A stretch of 41,858 nucleotides of DNA from Oscillospiraceae bacterium. GTDB lineage: Bacteria > Bacillota > Clostridia > Oscillospirales > CAG-272. This document shows, in pieces, positions 18,032 through 28,700 of the stretch. The DNA lies in contig SVSB01000025.1 in NCBI GenBank assembly GCA_015064505.1, positions 1-41,858 on the forward strand, in the 5' to 3' direction. Both the position numbers and the translations under genes were made by a program. A model generated the notes under the pieces. That model worked only from the letters and a program-made list of their open reading frames with translations, did not search any database and was not told the origin of the DNA. How positions within the stretch are numbered: position 1 is the first letter of the stretch; every line of letters begins with the position of its first letter.

Positions 18032-18083
18032 ATCGTTATCGTCATTATTCTACTACATATTATAATTTAAAAGGAGAAAAACC

Positions 18084-18767
18084 ATGAAAACTCTTGTTTA
18101 CACCGGAAAGACCAAGGATGTATTTGCGCTGGATAACGGCAACTATCTGCTTAAGTTCAAGGACGATTGCACGGGCAAAGACGGCAAGTTCGATCCCGGC
18201 GAAAACTCCGTAGGGCTTACTATTGACGGTGTTGGTGACGTTAACCTCCGTATGTCCATTCATTTCTTTGAGAAGGTCAATGCTGCCGGCATAAAGACCC
18301 ATTTTGTAAATGCAGATCTTGAGAATACCACCATGGAGGTGCTTCCCGGTAAGGTGTTCGGTAAGGGCCTTGAGGTAATTTGCCGCCATAAGGCTGTTGG
18401 CAGCTTCTACCGCCGCTACAGCGACTATATCGAGGAGGGTGCAGATCTTCCCGCTTACGTTGAGATGACCTTCAAGAACGACGCAAAGGGCGATCCGCTG
18501 GTAACTGAAGACGGTCTTATCGCTCTCGGCGTTATGACCGCAGAGCAGTATGACGATATCAGAGATATGACCAAGAAGATCACTCAGATCGTTGCCGACG
18601 ATCTTAAGGAAAAGGGTCTTATCCTTTACGATATCAAGTTTGAGTTCGGCTACGATAAGGATGGCAAGGTAATGCTTATCGACGAGATCTCTTCCGGTAA
18701 TATGCGCGTATATAAGAACGGCGAGTACGTCGATCCCATGACTCTCTCCAAGCTTTTCTTCGCTTAA
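18084..18767 (+). CDS. purC: SAICAR synthase
   Basis: PurC joins CAIR and aspartate with ATP. The N-terminal YTGKTKDVF and [13 protein letters not shown] form the ATP-binding loop, [14 protein letters not shown] is the conserved central motif, and [21 protein letters not shown] holds the metal-binding acidic residues. At 227 residues it is close to the usual bacterial length. AAAAGGAGA precedes the ATG. Confidence 0.94.
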   Translation: MKTLVYTGKTKDVFALDNGNYLLKFKDDCTGKDGKFDPGENSVGLTIDGVGDVNLRMSIHFFEKVNAAGIKTHFVNADLENTTMEVLPGKVFGKGLEVICRHKAVGSFYRRYSDYIEEGADLPAYVEMTFKNDAKGDPLVTEDGLIALGVMTAEQYDDIRDMTKKITQIVADDLKEKGLILYDIKFEFGYDKDGKVMLIDEISSGNMRVYKNGEYVDPMTLSKLFFA

Positions 18768-18797
18768 GAAAAGATAAGTATTAACAAGGAGTAAAAC

Positions 18798-20222
18798 ATG
18801 GGCGGATTTTTCGGCGCGGTATGCAAGCACGATGCCGTAGAGGACGTTTTCTTCGGCACGGACTACCACTCCCACCTTGGCACCCGCAGAGGCGGAATGG
18901 CGGCTTACGACTTGGATATCGGTCTCCAGAGAGAGATTCACAATATACAGAACTCACCCTTCAGAACGAAGTTTGATAAAATATTTGAGGAAATGTCGGG
19001 AAACGCCGCCATCGGTTGCATCAGCGACAGTGATCCTCAGCCTTTGCTTATCCGTTCCAATTACGGCACCTATGCCATTTGTGTGATCGGAATGATAAAC
19101 AACGCCAATGAGCTTATAGAAAAGTATCTTTCCGAAAGCGGCGGTCATTTCACTACTATGACAAGCGGTAAAATAAACGGTACGGAGCTTGTTGCCGCCA
19201 TCATCGGCAGAAAAGACAGCCTGGTGGAGGGAATAAAGCTTGCCCAGACGGCAATAGACGGCTCTATCTCCATAATGATACTCAGAGATAACGGAACCAT
19301 GGTGGTTGCCCGCGACCGTCTCGGAAGGACTCCCGTGCTTATCGGAAAGAACGAGGGCGGCTGCTGTGCTTCCTTTGAGTCCTTTGCTTATCAGAAGCTG
19401 GGATACGAAACGGAGCATGAGCTGGGCCCCGGCGAGATAGTTGAGATAGATGCCGAAGGCTACCGCACTCTTGCGGAGGCGGGAAGCGAGATGCGCATCT
19501 GCTCCTTCCTCTGGACCTATTACGGATACTCCTCCTCAAATTACGAGGGTGTGAACGTGGAGGCGATGAGATACCGCGACGGCGGCATTCTTGCGGAGGC
19601 AGATAAAGAGAAGGGACTTCTTTCCGATATCGATTACGTCGGCGGCTTCCCCGATTCGGGAACGCCCCATGCGATTGGATACGCAAACGCTTGCGGAGTG
19701 CCCTTTGCAAGACCTTATATCAAGTACACACCCACCTGGGCAAGAAGCTTTACCCCCGCAAAGCAGGTGGATAGAAACCGCGTTGCAAAGATGAAGCAGA
19801 TACCCATAAAGGAGCTTATAGAAAACAAGAAGCTTCTGTTCGTGGACGATTCCATAGTAAGAGGTACGCAGCTTAAGGAGACCGTGGATTTCCTTTACGA
19901 GCACGGTGCAAAGGAAGTGCATATGAGAAGCGCTTGCCCTCCCGTTATGTATTGCTGCAAGTATCTTAACTTCTCAAGAGCAAACAGCGAGATGGATCTG
20001 ATAACCCGCAGAATTATAATGGAGCTTGAGGGCGAAGAGGGCTTTAACCATATTGATGAATACAGCGATGCAAACACTGAGCGCGGCAAAAAGCTGAGAA
20101 CTGCCCTTTGCGAAAAGTTCCATTTCGATTCTCTGGAGTTCCAGACTCTTGATGGAATAATCAAGGCCATCGGCCTTCCGGAGTGCAAGCTTTGCACCTA
20201 CTGCTGGACGGGAAAAGAATAA
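18798..20222 (+). CDS. purF: PurF-like amidophosphoribosyltransferase lacking the catalytic N-terminal Cys
   Basis: PurF makes phosphoribosylamine from PRPP and ammonia taken from glutamine. The 474-residue protein has the class II glutaminase fold region (FFGTDYHSHLGTRRGG) and a C-terminal phosphoribosyltransferase domain with the PRPP motif VDDSIVRGT (349-357). Several cysteines near the C-terminus (Cys463, 466, 469) could be iron-sulfur ligands as in Bacillus PurF. The N-terminus reads MGGFFG instead of MCGIFG: the nucleophile Cys is Gly, and the nearest Cys is residue 9. No other start restores it. From memory, Bacteroides-type homologues share MGGFFG, so this is likely a natural subfamily. 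It may use free ammonia or a partner glutaminase. Confidence 0.85.
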   Translation: MGGFFGAVCKHDAVEDVFFGTDYHSHLGTRRGGMAAYDLDIGLQREIHNIQNSPFRTKFDKIFEEMSGNAAIGCISDSDPQPLLIRSNYGTYAICVIGMINNANELIEKYLSESGGHFTTMTSGKINGTELVAAIIGRKDSLVEGIKLAQTAIDGSISIMILRDNGTMVVARDRLGRTPVLIGKNEGGCCASFESFAYQKLGYETEHELGPGEIVEIDAEGYRTLAEAGSEMRICSFLWTYYGYSSSNYEGVNVEAMRYRDGGILAEADKEKGLLSDIDYVGGFPDSGTPHAIGYANACGVPFARPYIKYTPTWARSFTPAKQVDRNRVAKMKQIPIKELIENKKLLFVDDSIVRGTQLKETVDFLYEHGAKEVHMRSACPPVMYCCKYLNFSRANSEMDLITRRIIMELEGEEGFNHIDEYSDANTERGKKLRTALCEKFHFDSLEFQTLDGIIKAIGLPECKLCTYCWTGKE

Positions 20223-20263
20223 ACGGCTTTTTCCGTATCACTTAATAAAGAGAGGACATGAAA

Positions 20264-21310
20264 ATGCATTCTAATTCAAAATCCGACAGCTACGCAGCTG
20301 CAGGCGTTGATATTACCGCAGGCTACAAGGCCGTGGAGCTTATGAAGCAGCATATTGCACGCACCCGTAACGCAGGCTGCCTTGACGACGTTGGAGGCTT
20401 TGGCGGTTGCTTTGCCCTTCCCATGGGGATGGAGGAGCCCGTTCTCGTTTCCGGCACCGACGGATGCGGAACAAAGGTAAAGCTTGCCATACTTATGGAT
20501 AAGCACGATACCATCGGTATCGACGCCGTTGCCATGTGCGTGAACGATATTATCTGCTGCGGCGCAAAGCCCCTCTTCTTCCTTGATTATATCGCTTGCG
20601 GAAAGAACTATCCCGAAAAGATCGCTTCCATCGTTTCCGGTGTTGCGGAGGGATGCGTTCAGTCCGGTGCCGCTCTTATCGGCGGCGAGACCGCAGAGCA
20701 CCCCGGCCTTATGCCCGCAGAGGATTACGACCTTGCAGGCTTTGCCGTTGGTATAGTTGATAAAAAGAAGATAATAGACAACACGAAGATGGCGGAGGGC
20801 GACGTGGTTATCGCTCTGCCTTCCACGGGAATCCACTCAAACGGCTTTTCCCTGTGCCGCAAGGTCTTCGATATTGACAATAACAATCCCGATCTGTACG
20901 TTCCCAATAAAGATCTCGGCGGCAAGACCGTAGGTGAAACTCTCCTCACCCCCACGAGAATTTACGTTAAGTCCATTCTCGCGCTTATCGATCAGGTAGA
21001 GGTGAAGGGAATATCCCACATTACGGGCGGCGGCTTCTACGAGAATATTCCGAGAAGCATACCCGACGGACTCGGCGCAAGGATAAACCGTGCAGACGTT
21101 CGCGTGCTTCCTATATTCGACGTGATCGCAAAGACGGGCAACATCCCCGAAAGAGATATGTTCAACACCTATAATATGGGCGTTGGAATGAGCGTTGTGG
21201 TTAAGAAAGAGGACGTTTCCAAGGCAATAGAGATCCTGAAGGCAAACGGCGAGGACGCTTACGTTATCGGCGATATCATTAAGTCCGAGGAGAAGATAGT
21301 AATATGCTGA
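20264..21310 (+). CDS. purM: Phosphoribosylformylglycinamidine cyclo-ligase (AIR synthetase)
   Basis: PurM closes the imidazole ring to form AIR using ATP. The N-terminal [20 protein letters not shown], the central [14 protein letters not shown] and GGETAEHPG segments, and the [13 protein letters not shown] motif are diagnostic, at a normal length of 348 residues. ATG 20264 has AGAGG (20251-20255) eight bases upstream; the in-frame ATG at 20258 is only two bases from that site and is the less likely start. The 3' end overlaps the next gene by seven bases. Confidence 0.94.
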   Translation: MHSNSKSDSYAAAGVDITAGYKAVELMKQHIARTRNAGCLDDVGGFGGCFALPMGMEEPVLVSGTDGCGTKVKLAILMDKHDTIGIDAVAMCVNDIICCGAKPLFFLDYIACGKNYPEKIASIVSGVAEGCVQSGAALIGGETAEHPGLMPAEDYDLAGFAVGIVDKKKIIDNTKMAEGDVVIALPSTGIHSNGFSLCRKVFDIDNNNPDLYVPNKDLGGKTVGETLLTPTRIYVKSILALIDQVEVKGISHITGGGFYENIPRSIPDGLGARINRADVRVLPIFDVIAKTGNIPERDMFNTYNMGVGMSVVVKKEDVSKAIEILKANGEDAYVIGDIIKSEEKIVIC

Positions 21311-21912
21311 AAAAGCTGACAGACGGCCTGCTTGCGGGCATTATGGTTTCCATCGGCGGCGGTGTTTTTCTTGGTTGTGACAACAAGTACGTTGGCGCCG
21401 TGATGTTCTGCATTGCCCTGGTGTGCATCTGCAACGACGGATATTCACTGTTTACGGGCAAGGTCGGATACATAGTGGAGAGTCACAAGAAAGAGGATTT
21501 TTCCGTGCTTCTTATGGGGCTTCTGGGTAACGCAATAGCTACCTGCCTTCTGGGTATAGCACTCTCCCACGCCGTTCCCGGTTTTGGAGAAAAGGCGCTG
21601 GGTCTTTGCACTGCAAAGCTTGAGCAGGACTTCTTCCAGACTCTTATCCGTGCTATTATGTGCGGCATTCTCATGTATCTTGCCGTCTGCCTTTTCAAGG
21701 AGCATAAAACTCCTCTCGGAATCTTCTTCTGCGTGCCCGTATTCATTTTAAGCGGATACGAGCACTCCATTGCAAATATGTTCTACTTCGGCGCGTCCGG
21801 TATAGTAAGCCTTGAGGCATTTGCTTATATCTGGGTAGTGATCCTTGGCAACTCCATCGGCGGAATGCTTTTCCCCATATTAAAGCTTCCGAGAAAGCTG
21901 GGTAAAAAATGA
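21304..21912 (+). CDS. Formate/nitrite transporter (FNT) family channel
   Basis: A 202-residue membrane protein with about six hydrophobic helices. [11 protein letters not shown] carries the pore His (His154) that is conserved in FocA, NirC and other FNT channels, and [11 protein letters not shown] near the C-terminus is the second conserved family motif. FNT channels are pentamers moving formate, nitrite or hydrosulfide. At 202 residues it is shorter than FocA (about 285), lacking mainly N- and C-terminal extensions. Its start overlaps purM and its end overlaps purN (ATGA), and fhs lies in the same operon, so formate is the most likely substrate, serving formyl-THF formation. Confidence 0.88.
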   Translation: MLKKLTDGLLAGIMVSIGGGVFLGCDNKYVGAVMFCIALVCICNDGYSLFTGKVGYIVESHKKEDFSVLLMGLLGNAIATCLLGIALSHAVPGFGEKALGLCTAKLEQDFFQTLIRAIMCGILMYLAVCLFKEHKTPLGIFFCVPVFILSGYEHSIANMFYFGASGIVSLEAFAYIWVVILGNSIGGMLFPILKLPRKLGKK

Positions 21913-22544
21913 GCAAAAAGAAGATAGCCGTTCTCGTTTCAGGCGGCGGAACCAATCTGCAGGCGCTTATAGACGCCCAAAACAGAGGCGAGCTCGGAAA
22001 CGGCGAGATAGCTCTCGTGCTCTCCTCGAAGCCGGACGTGTACGCTCTTGAAAGAGCAAGAAACAACGGTATCCCCTCCGTGGTCGTTGCCCGTAAGGAG
22101 TATGCCGATATAGCGGATTATTCAAGAGTGCTTACGGAAACGCTCGTTAACGCGGGAATTGATCTTGTGGTGCTTGCGGGCTTCCTTACCATATTCGACG
22201 AGCAGGTATATAAGGCGTTTACCAATAAAATTTTAAACGTTCATCCTGCGCTTATTCCTTCCTTCTGCGGCAAGGGCTTTTACGGACTTCACGTGCACGA
22301 GGCGGCGCTTGAAAAGGGAGTTAAGCTCTCGGGCGCAACGGTGCATATCGTAACCCCCGAATGCGATGCGGGCCCCATAGTGCTTCAGAAGGCAGTTGAG
22401 GTAAAGCAGGACGATACCCCCGAAACGCTTCAGAGGCGCATTATGGAGGAAGCGGAATGGAAGCTTCTTCCCAAGGCTGTGCAGCTGTTCTGCGACGGCC
22501 TCGTTACCGTAGAAAATAATAAGGTATACATAAAAGGAGAATAA
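21909..22544 (+). CDS. purN: Phosphoribosylglycinamide formyltransferase
   Basis: PurN transfers a formyl group from 10-formyl-THF to GAR. VSGGGTNLQALIDA is the N-terminal nucleotide-phosphate loop. NVHPALIPSF contains the catalytic Asn110 and His112, and ECDAGPIV supplies the catalytic Asp. The 211 residues are typical. The start overlaps the FNT gene by ATGA. As one of two 10-formyl-THF-consuming enzymes of the pathway, it fits the ZTP control of the operon. Confidence 0.94.
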   Translation: MSKKKIAVLVSGGGTNLQALIDAQNRGELGNGEIALVLSSKPDVYALERARNNGIPSVVVARKEYADIADYSRVLTETLVNAGIDLVVLAGFLTIFDEQVYKAFTNKILNVHPALIPSFCGKGFYGLHVHEAALEKGVKLSGATVHIVTPECDAGPIVLQKAVEVKQDDTPETLQRRIMEEAEWKLLPKAVQLFCDGLVTVENNKVYIKGE

Positions 22545-22545
22545 G

Positions 22546-23265
22546 ATGAAGATCTCAACCATTGCAGAAGAGCTTAACTCTCTGGCTTATCACGGCCGCG
22601 GAATTATCATCGGCAAGAGCGCCGACGGAAAGAAAGCGGTAACCGCGTATTTCATTATGGGCAGAAGCGAAAACAGCCGCAACCGCGTGTTCGTTGCTGA
22701 GGGTGAGGCAATGCGCACCAAGGCTTTCGACGAGTCCAAAATGACGGATCCCCACCTTATAATCTATTATCCCGTTCGCGTGCTCGGCAACAAGACCATC
22801 GTTACAAACGGCGATCAGACCGACACCATCTACGATCTTATGGACAAGCAGATGACCTTTGAGCAGGCGTTGCGCACCCGTGAGTTCGAGGATGATAAGC
22901 CTAACTTCACTCCCCGTATCTCCGGCATCATCCGCCGCGAGGCAGACGGTGATATGAATTACGCAATGTCCATCCTTAAGAGCGCGGAGGGCGACGATAG
23001 CTCCTGCGAGCGCTTTACCTATGCTTACTCCGATCCCGTGGCAGGCAAGGCGAAGTTCATCCATACCTATAACGGCGACGGAAATCCCCTGCCTTCCTAC
23101 GAGGGCGAGCCCAAGACTCTTATCCTGCCCGACGTGGAGATAGACGAGCTTACGGACCTTATCTGGAATAATCTCAATCAGGATAACAAGGTATCTCTCT
23201 TCGTTCGTTACATCGATCTTGCAACGGGCAAGACCGATACGAGAATAGTAAATAAAAACGCGTGA
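22546..23265 (+). CDS. purO: IMP cyclohydrolase, PurO-like
   Basis: The 239-residue protein resembles the stand-alone PurO type of IMP cyclohydrolase, first known from archaea, rather than the N-terminal domain of bacterial PurH. Recognisable parts are the N-terminal YHGRGIIIGKSADGK, the central YFIMGRSENSRNRVF and LPDVEIDELTDLIW near the C-terminus. It closes FAICAR to IMP. The next gene encodes the preceding transformylase as a separate protein, which completes the last two steps and supports the call. AAAGGAGAATAAG precedes the ATG. Confidence 0.82.
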   Translation: MKISTIAEELNSLAYHGRGIIIGKSADGKKAVTAYFIMGRSENSRNRVFVAEGEAMRTKAFDESKMTDPHLIIYYPVRVLGNKTIVTNGDQTDTIYDLMDKQMTFEQALRTREFEDDKPNFTPRISGIIRREADGDMNYAMSILKSAEGDDSSCERFTYAYSDPVAGKAKFIHTYNGDGNPLPSYEGEPKTLILPDVEIDELTDLIWNNLNQDNKVSLFVRYIDLATGKTDTRIVNKNA

Positions 23266-23275
23266 GGTGAAAAAA

Positions 23276-24460
23276 ATGAAAGAATTCGAGCTTAAGTACG
23301 GCTGTAATCCCAATCAGAAGCCTTCCAAGATATATATGCACGACGGAAGCGATCTTCCCATAGAGATCCTTTGCGGCAGACCCGGATACATCAATTTCCT
23401 TGATGCTTTCAACTCCTGGCAGCTGGTTAAGGAGCTTAAGGAAGCTCTCGGCCTTCCCGCAGTTACCTCCTTCAAGCACGTAAGCCCCACCTCTGCCGCC
23501 GTCGGCATTCCTCTTTCCGATAAGCTGAAGAAGGCTTGCTTCGTTGACGATATCGAGGGACTTGACGAATCTCCCCTTGCCTGCGCTTACGCAAGAGCAA
23601 GAGGTACCGACCGTATGTGCTCCTTTGGCGACTGGGTAGCTCTTTCCGACGTTTGCGACGTTACCACCGCTCTTCTCATCAAGCGCGAGGTAAGCGACGG
23701 AGTTATCGCCCCCGGCTACGAGCCCGAGGCACTTGAGATACTCAAGTCCAAGAGAAAGGGTAATTACAATATCGTTAAGATAGACCCCGATTACGTTCCC
23801 GCAGAGGCAGAGCACAAGCAGGTATACGGCATTACCTTTGAGCAGGGAAGAAACAACTTCAAGATCGACCGCGAGCTTCTTTCCAAGGTAGTTACCGCAA
23901 ATAAGGATATGCCCGAAAGCGCCGTAAGAGATCTTATCATTTCTCTTATCACTCTTAAGTACACCCAGTCAAACTCCGTTTGCTACGCGGTAGACGGACA
24001 GGCTATCGGCGTTGGTGCAGGTCAGCAGTCCAGAATCCACTGCACCCGTCTTGCAGGTCAGAAGGCGGATACCTGGTTCCTTCGTCAGCATGAAAAGGTG
24101 CTTGCCCTGCCCTTTAAGGACACTCTCGGCAGACCCGACAGAGATAACGTTATAGACGGATACATCAACCGCAACGAGGAGGACGTATGTGCTGACGGCA
24201 ACTGGCAGAAGTACTTCACCGTACAGCCCGAGCCTCTTACCGACGAGGAGATCAAGGCTTACCTTGCAACCATCGACGGCGTTGCCCTCGGTTCCGACGC
24301 GTTCTTCCCCTTCGGTGATAATATAGAGCGCGCTTACAGAAGCGGCGTTAAGTATATTGCAGAGCCCGGCGGATCCATCCGCGACGATCTCGTAATCGAG
24401 TGCGCCGATAAGTACGGCATGGTAATGGCATTCACGGGAATGCGTCTGTTCCATCATTGA
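23276..24460 (+). CDS. purH: AICAR transformylase (stand-alone, PurH C-terminal type)
   Basis: The enzyme formylates AICAR with 10-formyl-THF. The 394-residue protein corresponds to the transformylase domain of PurH: LKYGCNPNQKPSKIY at the N-terminus, SFKHVSPTSAAVG with the Lys67-His68 catalytic pair, and the C-terminal GAGQQSRIHCTRLAG motif. The MGS-fold IMP cyclohydrolase domain of normal PurH is missing; PurO upstream takes its place. The ATG at 23276 follows GAGGTG by six bases; the in-frame GTG at 23267 lies inside that ribosome binding site. Confidence 0.9.
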   Translation: MKEFELKYGCNPNQKPSKIYMHDGSDLPIEILCGRPGYINFLDAFNSWQLVKELKEALGLPAVTSFKHVSPTSAAVGIPLSDKLKKACFVDDIEGLDESPLACAYARARGTDRMCSFGDWVALSDVCDVTTALLIKREVSDGVIAPGYEPEALEILKSKRKGNYNIVKIDPDYVPAEAEHKQVYGITFEQGRNNFKIDRELLSKVVTANKDMPESAVRDLIISLITLKYTQSNSVCYAVDGQAIGVGAGQQSRIHCTRLAGQKADTWFLRQHEKVLALPFKDTLGRPDRDNVIDGYINRNEEDVCADGNWQKYFTVQPEPLTDEEIKAYLATIDGVALGSDAFFPFGDNIERAYRSGVKYIAEPGGSIRDDLVIECADKYGMVMAFTGMRLFHH

Positions 24461-24471
24461 TGGAGGTAAAA

Positions 24472-25740
24472 ATGAAGGTACTTGTGATTGGCGGCGGAGG
24501 CCGCGAGCACGCCATCATTAAAAAGCTTAAGGAAAGCAAGGAGATCGCAAAGATATACGCGCTCCCCGGTAACGGCGGAATGGCTGACGATGCGGAGTGC
24601 GTCGGCGGGGATGCAAAGGATATTGAGGCAATCGTTGCTTTTGCAAAGGATAATAATATCGACTATGCGGTAGTGGCACCGGACGATCCCCTCGTTCTCG
24701 GCGCAGTTGACGCGCTGGAGGCTGTGGGCGTTCCTTGCTTCGGCCCCCGTGCAAACGCCGCAATTATTGAGGGAAGCAAGGTCTTTTCCAAGAATCTGAT
24801 GAAGAAATACGGTATTCCCACGGCGGAGTACGAGGTATTCTCCGATATGGAAAAGGCGCTTGAATATCTTGACGGTGCTCCCATCCCCACGGTCATCAAG
24901 GCGGACGGACTTGCCCTCGGCAAGGGAGTTATAATCGCAAACACCCGCGAGGAGGCAAAGGCAGCCGTCAAGGAAATGATGCAGGACAAAAAGTTCGGCA
25001 AGAGCGGAGATAACATCGTCGTTGAGGAGTTCCTTACGGGCCCCGAGGTATCGGTGCTTTCCTTTACGGACGGCAAGACCGTGGTTCCCATGATCTCTTC
25101 GATGGACCATAAGCGCGCCCTTGATAACGATATGGGTCTTAACACGGGCGGAATGGGCACCGTTGCACCCAATCCTTATTACACAGCGGATATTGCCGCC
25201 GAGTGTATGGAAAAAATATTCCTGCCCACCGTAAACGCAATGAACGCGGAGGGAAGGACCTTCAAGGGATGTCTTTACTTCGGCCTTATGCTTACCCCCA
25301 AGGGACCCAAGGTCATTGAATACAACTGCCGCTTCGGCGATCCCGAGACTCAGGTAGTTCTTCCTCTGCTGGAAAGCGATCTCTTTACCGTTATGCGTGC
25401 GGTAACCGATGAAAAGCTTGCGGAGACGGAGGTTAAGTTCAAAAACGCCCACGCTTGCTGTGTTATTATGGCATCTGCAGGCTATCCCGAAAAGTACGAT
25501 AAGGGCTTTGAGATGACCATTCCCGCAGATATCAGGGATAACGTTTACGTTGCGGGCGCAAAGCTGGAGGGAGATAAGCTGCTTACGAACGGCGGCAGAG
25601 TTCTCGGCGCTACCGCAGTCGCGGATACCCTTGCTTCCACTATTGAGGGGGCTTACGCTCTCGTTTCCCGTATAAGCTTTGAGAACGCCTTTTACCGTCA
25701 CGATATCGGGGCAAGAGCAATGAAGGCAATGGAGGAATAA
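24472..25740 (+). CDS. purD: Phosphoribosylamine-glycine ligase (GAR synthetase)
   Basis: PurD joins phosphoribosylamine and glycine using ATP. The family N-terminus MKVLVIGGGGREHAI follows the ATG at 24472, which has GGAGGT five bases upstream; in-frame TTG and ATG codons at 24457 and 24460 lie before that site. The ATP-grasp domain shows KADGLALGKGV, GPEVSVLSF, GGMGTVAPNPY and EYNCRFGDPETQ. At 422 residues its length is standard. Confidence 0.95.
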   Translation: MKVLVIGGGGREHAIIKKLKESKEIAKIYALPGNGGMADDAECVGGDAKDIEAIVAFAKDNNIDYAVVAPDDPLVLGAVDALEAVGVPCFGPRANAAIIEGSKVFSKNLMKKYGIPTAEYEVFSDMEKALEYLDGAPIPTVIKADGLALGKGVIIANTREEAKAAVKEMMQDKKFGKSGDNIVVEEFLTGPEVSVLSFTDGKTVVPMISSMDHKRALDNDMGLNTGGMGTVAPNPYYTADIAAECMEKIFLPTVNAMNAEGRTFKGCLYFGLMLTPKGPKVIEYNCRFGDPETQVVLPLLESDLFTVMRAVTDEKLAETEVKFKNAHACCVIMASAGYPEKYDKGFEMTIPADIRDNVYVAGAKLEGDKLLTNGGRVLGATAVADTLASTIEGAYALVSRISFENAFYRHDIGARAMKAMEE

Positions 25741-25741
25741 T

Positions 25742-28700
25742 ATGGTCTACAGAGTATTTGTTGAAAAAAAGAAGGAGCTTGCAAACGAGGCAAGAGCTCT
25801 TTATAACGACGCCCGCGCGTTCCTCGGAATTGCGGGACTGACGGACGTTCGTCTGTTTAACCGTTACGATGCGGAAAACATTACGGAGGAGCTTTTTAAC
25901 TACTCCATAAATACCGTGTTTTCCGAGCCCCAGACGGATATAGTATACGGTGATATCGACTGTGCAGACGCTTGCTGTGTATTTGCCGTTGAGTATCTGC
26001 CCGGTCAGTTCGATCAGCGCGCGGATTCCGCCGCGCAATGCATTCAGATCATCTCCAAGGGTGACAGACCCACCGTGCGCACCGCAAGAGTTTACGCGCT
26101 TTACGGTAAGCTTACGGAGGGTGAGATCGCAGAGATCAAGAAGTACGTAATTAACCCCGTTGAGAGCCGCGAGGCCACCCTTGAGAAGCCCGTTACTCTC
26201 GCGGTAAACTACGAGATCCCCACCACCGTAAAGACTCTTGAAGGCTTCACGAAGCTTGACCGCGCAGGACTTGAAAAGTTCGTAGCCGACTACGGTCTTG
26301 CAATGGATGCGGACGATATTGCGTTCTGTCAGAATTATTTTATCTCCGAAAAGCGCGATCCCACCATCACTGAGATAAGAATGATAGATACCTATTGGTC
26401 GGATCACTGCCGCCATACCACCTTTAATACGGTAATCGACGGCGTTACATTTGAGGACGAGCTTCTTCAGAGCGCCTACGAGGATTATCTTGCGATTCGC
26501 CGTGAGCTTGGCAGAACCAAACCCATCTGCCTTATGGATCTTGCAACCGTTGCCGTTAAATACCTTAAGGTAAACGGAAAGCTCCCCAAGCTTGACGAGA
26601 GCGAGGAGATCAACGCCTGCACCGTTAAGATCAACGTGGACGTTGACGGAGTAAGCGAGCCTTGGCTCTTACTCTTTAAGAACGAAACTCATAACCATCC
26701 CACGGAGATAGAGCCCTTCGGCGGTGCCGCCACCTGTATCGGCGGTGCTATCCGCGACCCCCTCTCGGGCAGAGCGTACGTTTACGGCGCAATGCGCGTA
26801 ACGGGTGCGGCAGATCCTCTTAAGCCCGTTTCCGAGACCATTCCCGGAAAGCTCCCCCAGAGAAAGATCGTTACGACTGCCGCCGCAGGATATTCCTCTT
26901 ACGGCAACCAGATCGGACTTGCCACCGGTATAGTTGACGAGATCTATCACCCCGGATACGCCGCAAAGCGTATGGAGATCGGTGCAGTGGTTGCCGCGGC
27001 TCCCGAATATAACGTAAGACGCGAAGTGCCTGCCCCCGGCGACGTGGTTATTCTTCTCGGCGGAAGCACGGGTCGCGACGGTATCGGCGGTGCTACGGGA
27101 TCTTCCAAGGCGCACAACGCCCATTCCGTTGAAACCTGCGGCGCGGAGGTACAGAAGGGTAACGCTCCCGAGGAAAGAAAGCTTCAGCGCCTTTTCCGCA
27201 ATCCCGAGGCTACCCGTATGATCAAGCGCTGCAACGACTTCGGCGCAGGCGGCGTTTCCGTTGCCATCGGCGAGCTTGCGGACGGACTTAATATCGATTT
27301 GAACGCAGTACCCAAGAAGTACGAGGGTCTTGACGGTACGGAGCTTGCCATCAGCGAATCTCAGGAGAGAATGGCAGTTTGCATTGAAAAGGAAAATATC
27401 GACGCGTTCCTTGCTCTTGCCGCAAAGGAAAACCTGCAGGCTTGTCCCGTTGCGGTGGTTACCGAGGAAAAGCGCCTCGTTATCAACTGGAACGGCAACG
27501 CCATCGTAAATATCAGCCGCGAGTTCCTTAACTCCAACGGCGCAGATAAGCACATCACCGTTGCTCCCGCAAAGCCTGCCATCAAGGCAAAGGAGATAAA
27601 GGGAAGCTTCACGGAGAATTATACCGCCCTTGCAGAGGATCTCAATATCTGCTCCAAGCGCGGACTTTCCGAGCGTTTTGACTCCACCATCGGCGCAGGC
27701 ACCGTGCTTATGCCCTTCGGCGGTAAGAATCAGCTTACCCCCATTCAGGCAATGGTACAGAAGATCTCCGTTGAAAAGAAGCATACGGACGATTGCTCCG
27801 TAATGTCCTGGGGCTATAACCCCTTCATTACCGAGCAGAGCCCCTATCACGGCGCGTATCTTGCCGTTGTTGAGTCCGTATGTAAGCTTATAGCAACGGG
27901 CGCAAAGTTTGAGGACGTATACCTTACCTTCCAGGAATATTTTGAAAAACTCGGCAAGGATGCAAAGCGTTGGGGCAAGCCTCTTGCGGCTCTCCTCGGT
28001 GCTTTCAAGGCACAGATGGAGCTGGGCATCGGCTCTATCGGCGGTAAGGACTCCATGAGCGGCTCCTTTGAGCAGCTTGACGTTCCCCCCACTCTCGTTT
28101 CATTTGCCATTACTACCGAAAAGGTGGGAGATATCGTTTCTCCCGAGTTTAAGACAGCGGGGAATAAGGCGGTTCTTATTGCACCCGAGCTTGATAATAA
28201 CGGACTTCCCGTGACCGAATCCCTCCTTGCTTGCTTCGATAAAGTGACCGCGCTCCTGCGCTCCGGCAAGGCAGTTTCCTGCTATACTCCCGGAATGGGC
28301 GGTATTGCGGAGGCGGTCATGAAGATGGCGTTCGGTAATTCGCTTGGCTTCAAGTATGCCGACGGAATCACCGTAGAGGATATATTCGGCTATAATTACG
28401 GCGCGTTCGTCCTTGAGGTTCTGCCCGAGGTAGACGAGGGCAAGCTTCTCGGTACCGTTACGGACGAGGCGGCTATCGCTCTCGGCGGCGAAAAGCTCGC
28501 TCTTGACGCACTGCTTAGCGCTTATGAAAATAAGCTTGAGAGCGTATTCAGCTGCAATATCCCCGAAAGCAAGGGCGAGATGAAGAACTTTGAATATAAG
28601 GCAAGCTCTTATCCCGCACCCGCAGTAAAGCACGCAAAGCCCAAGGTGCTTATTCCCGCATTCCCCGGCACAAACTGCGAGTTTGACAGCGCAAAGGCCG

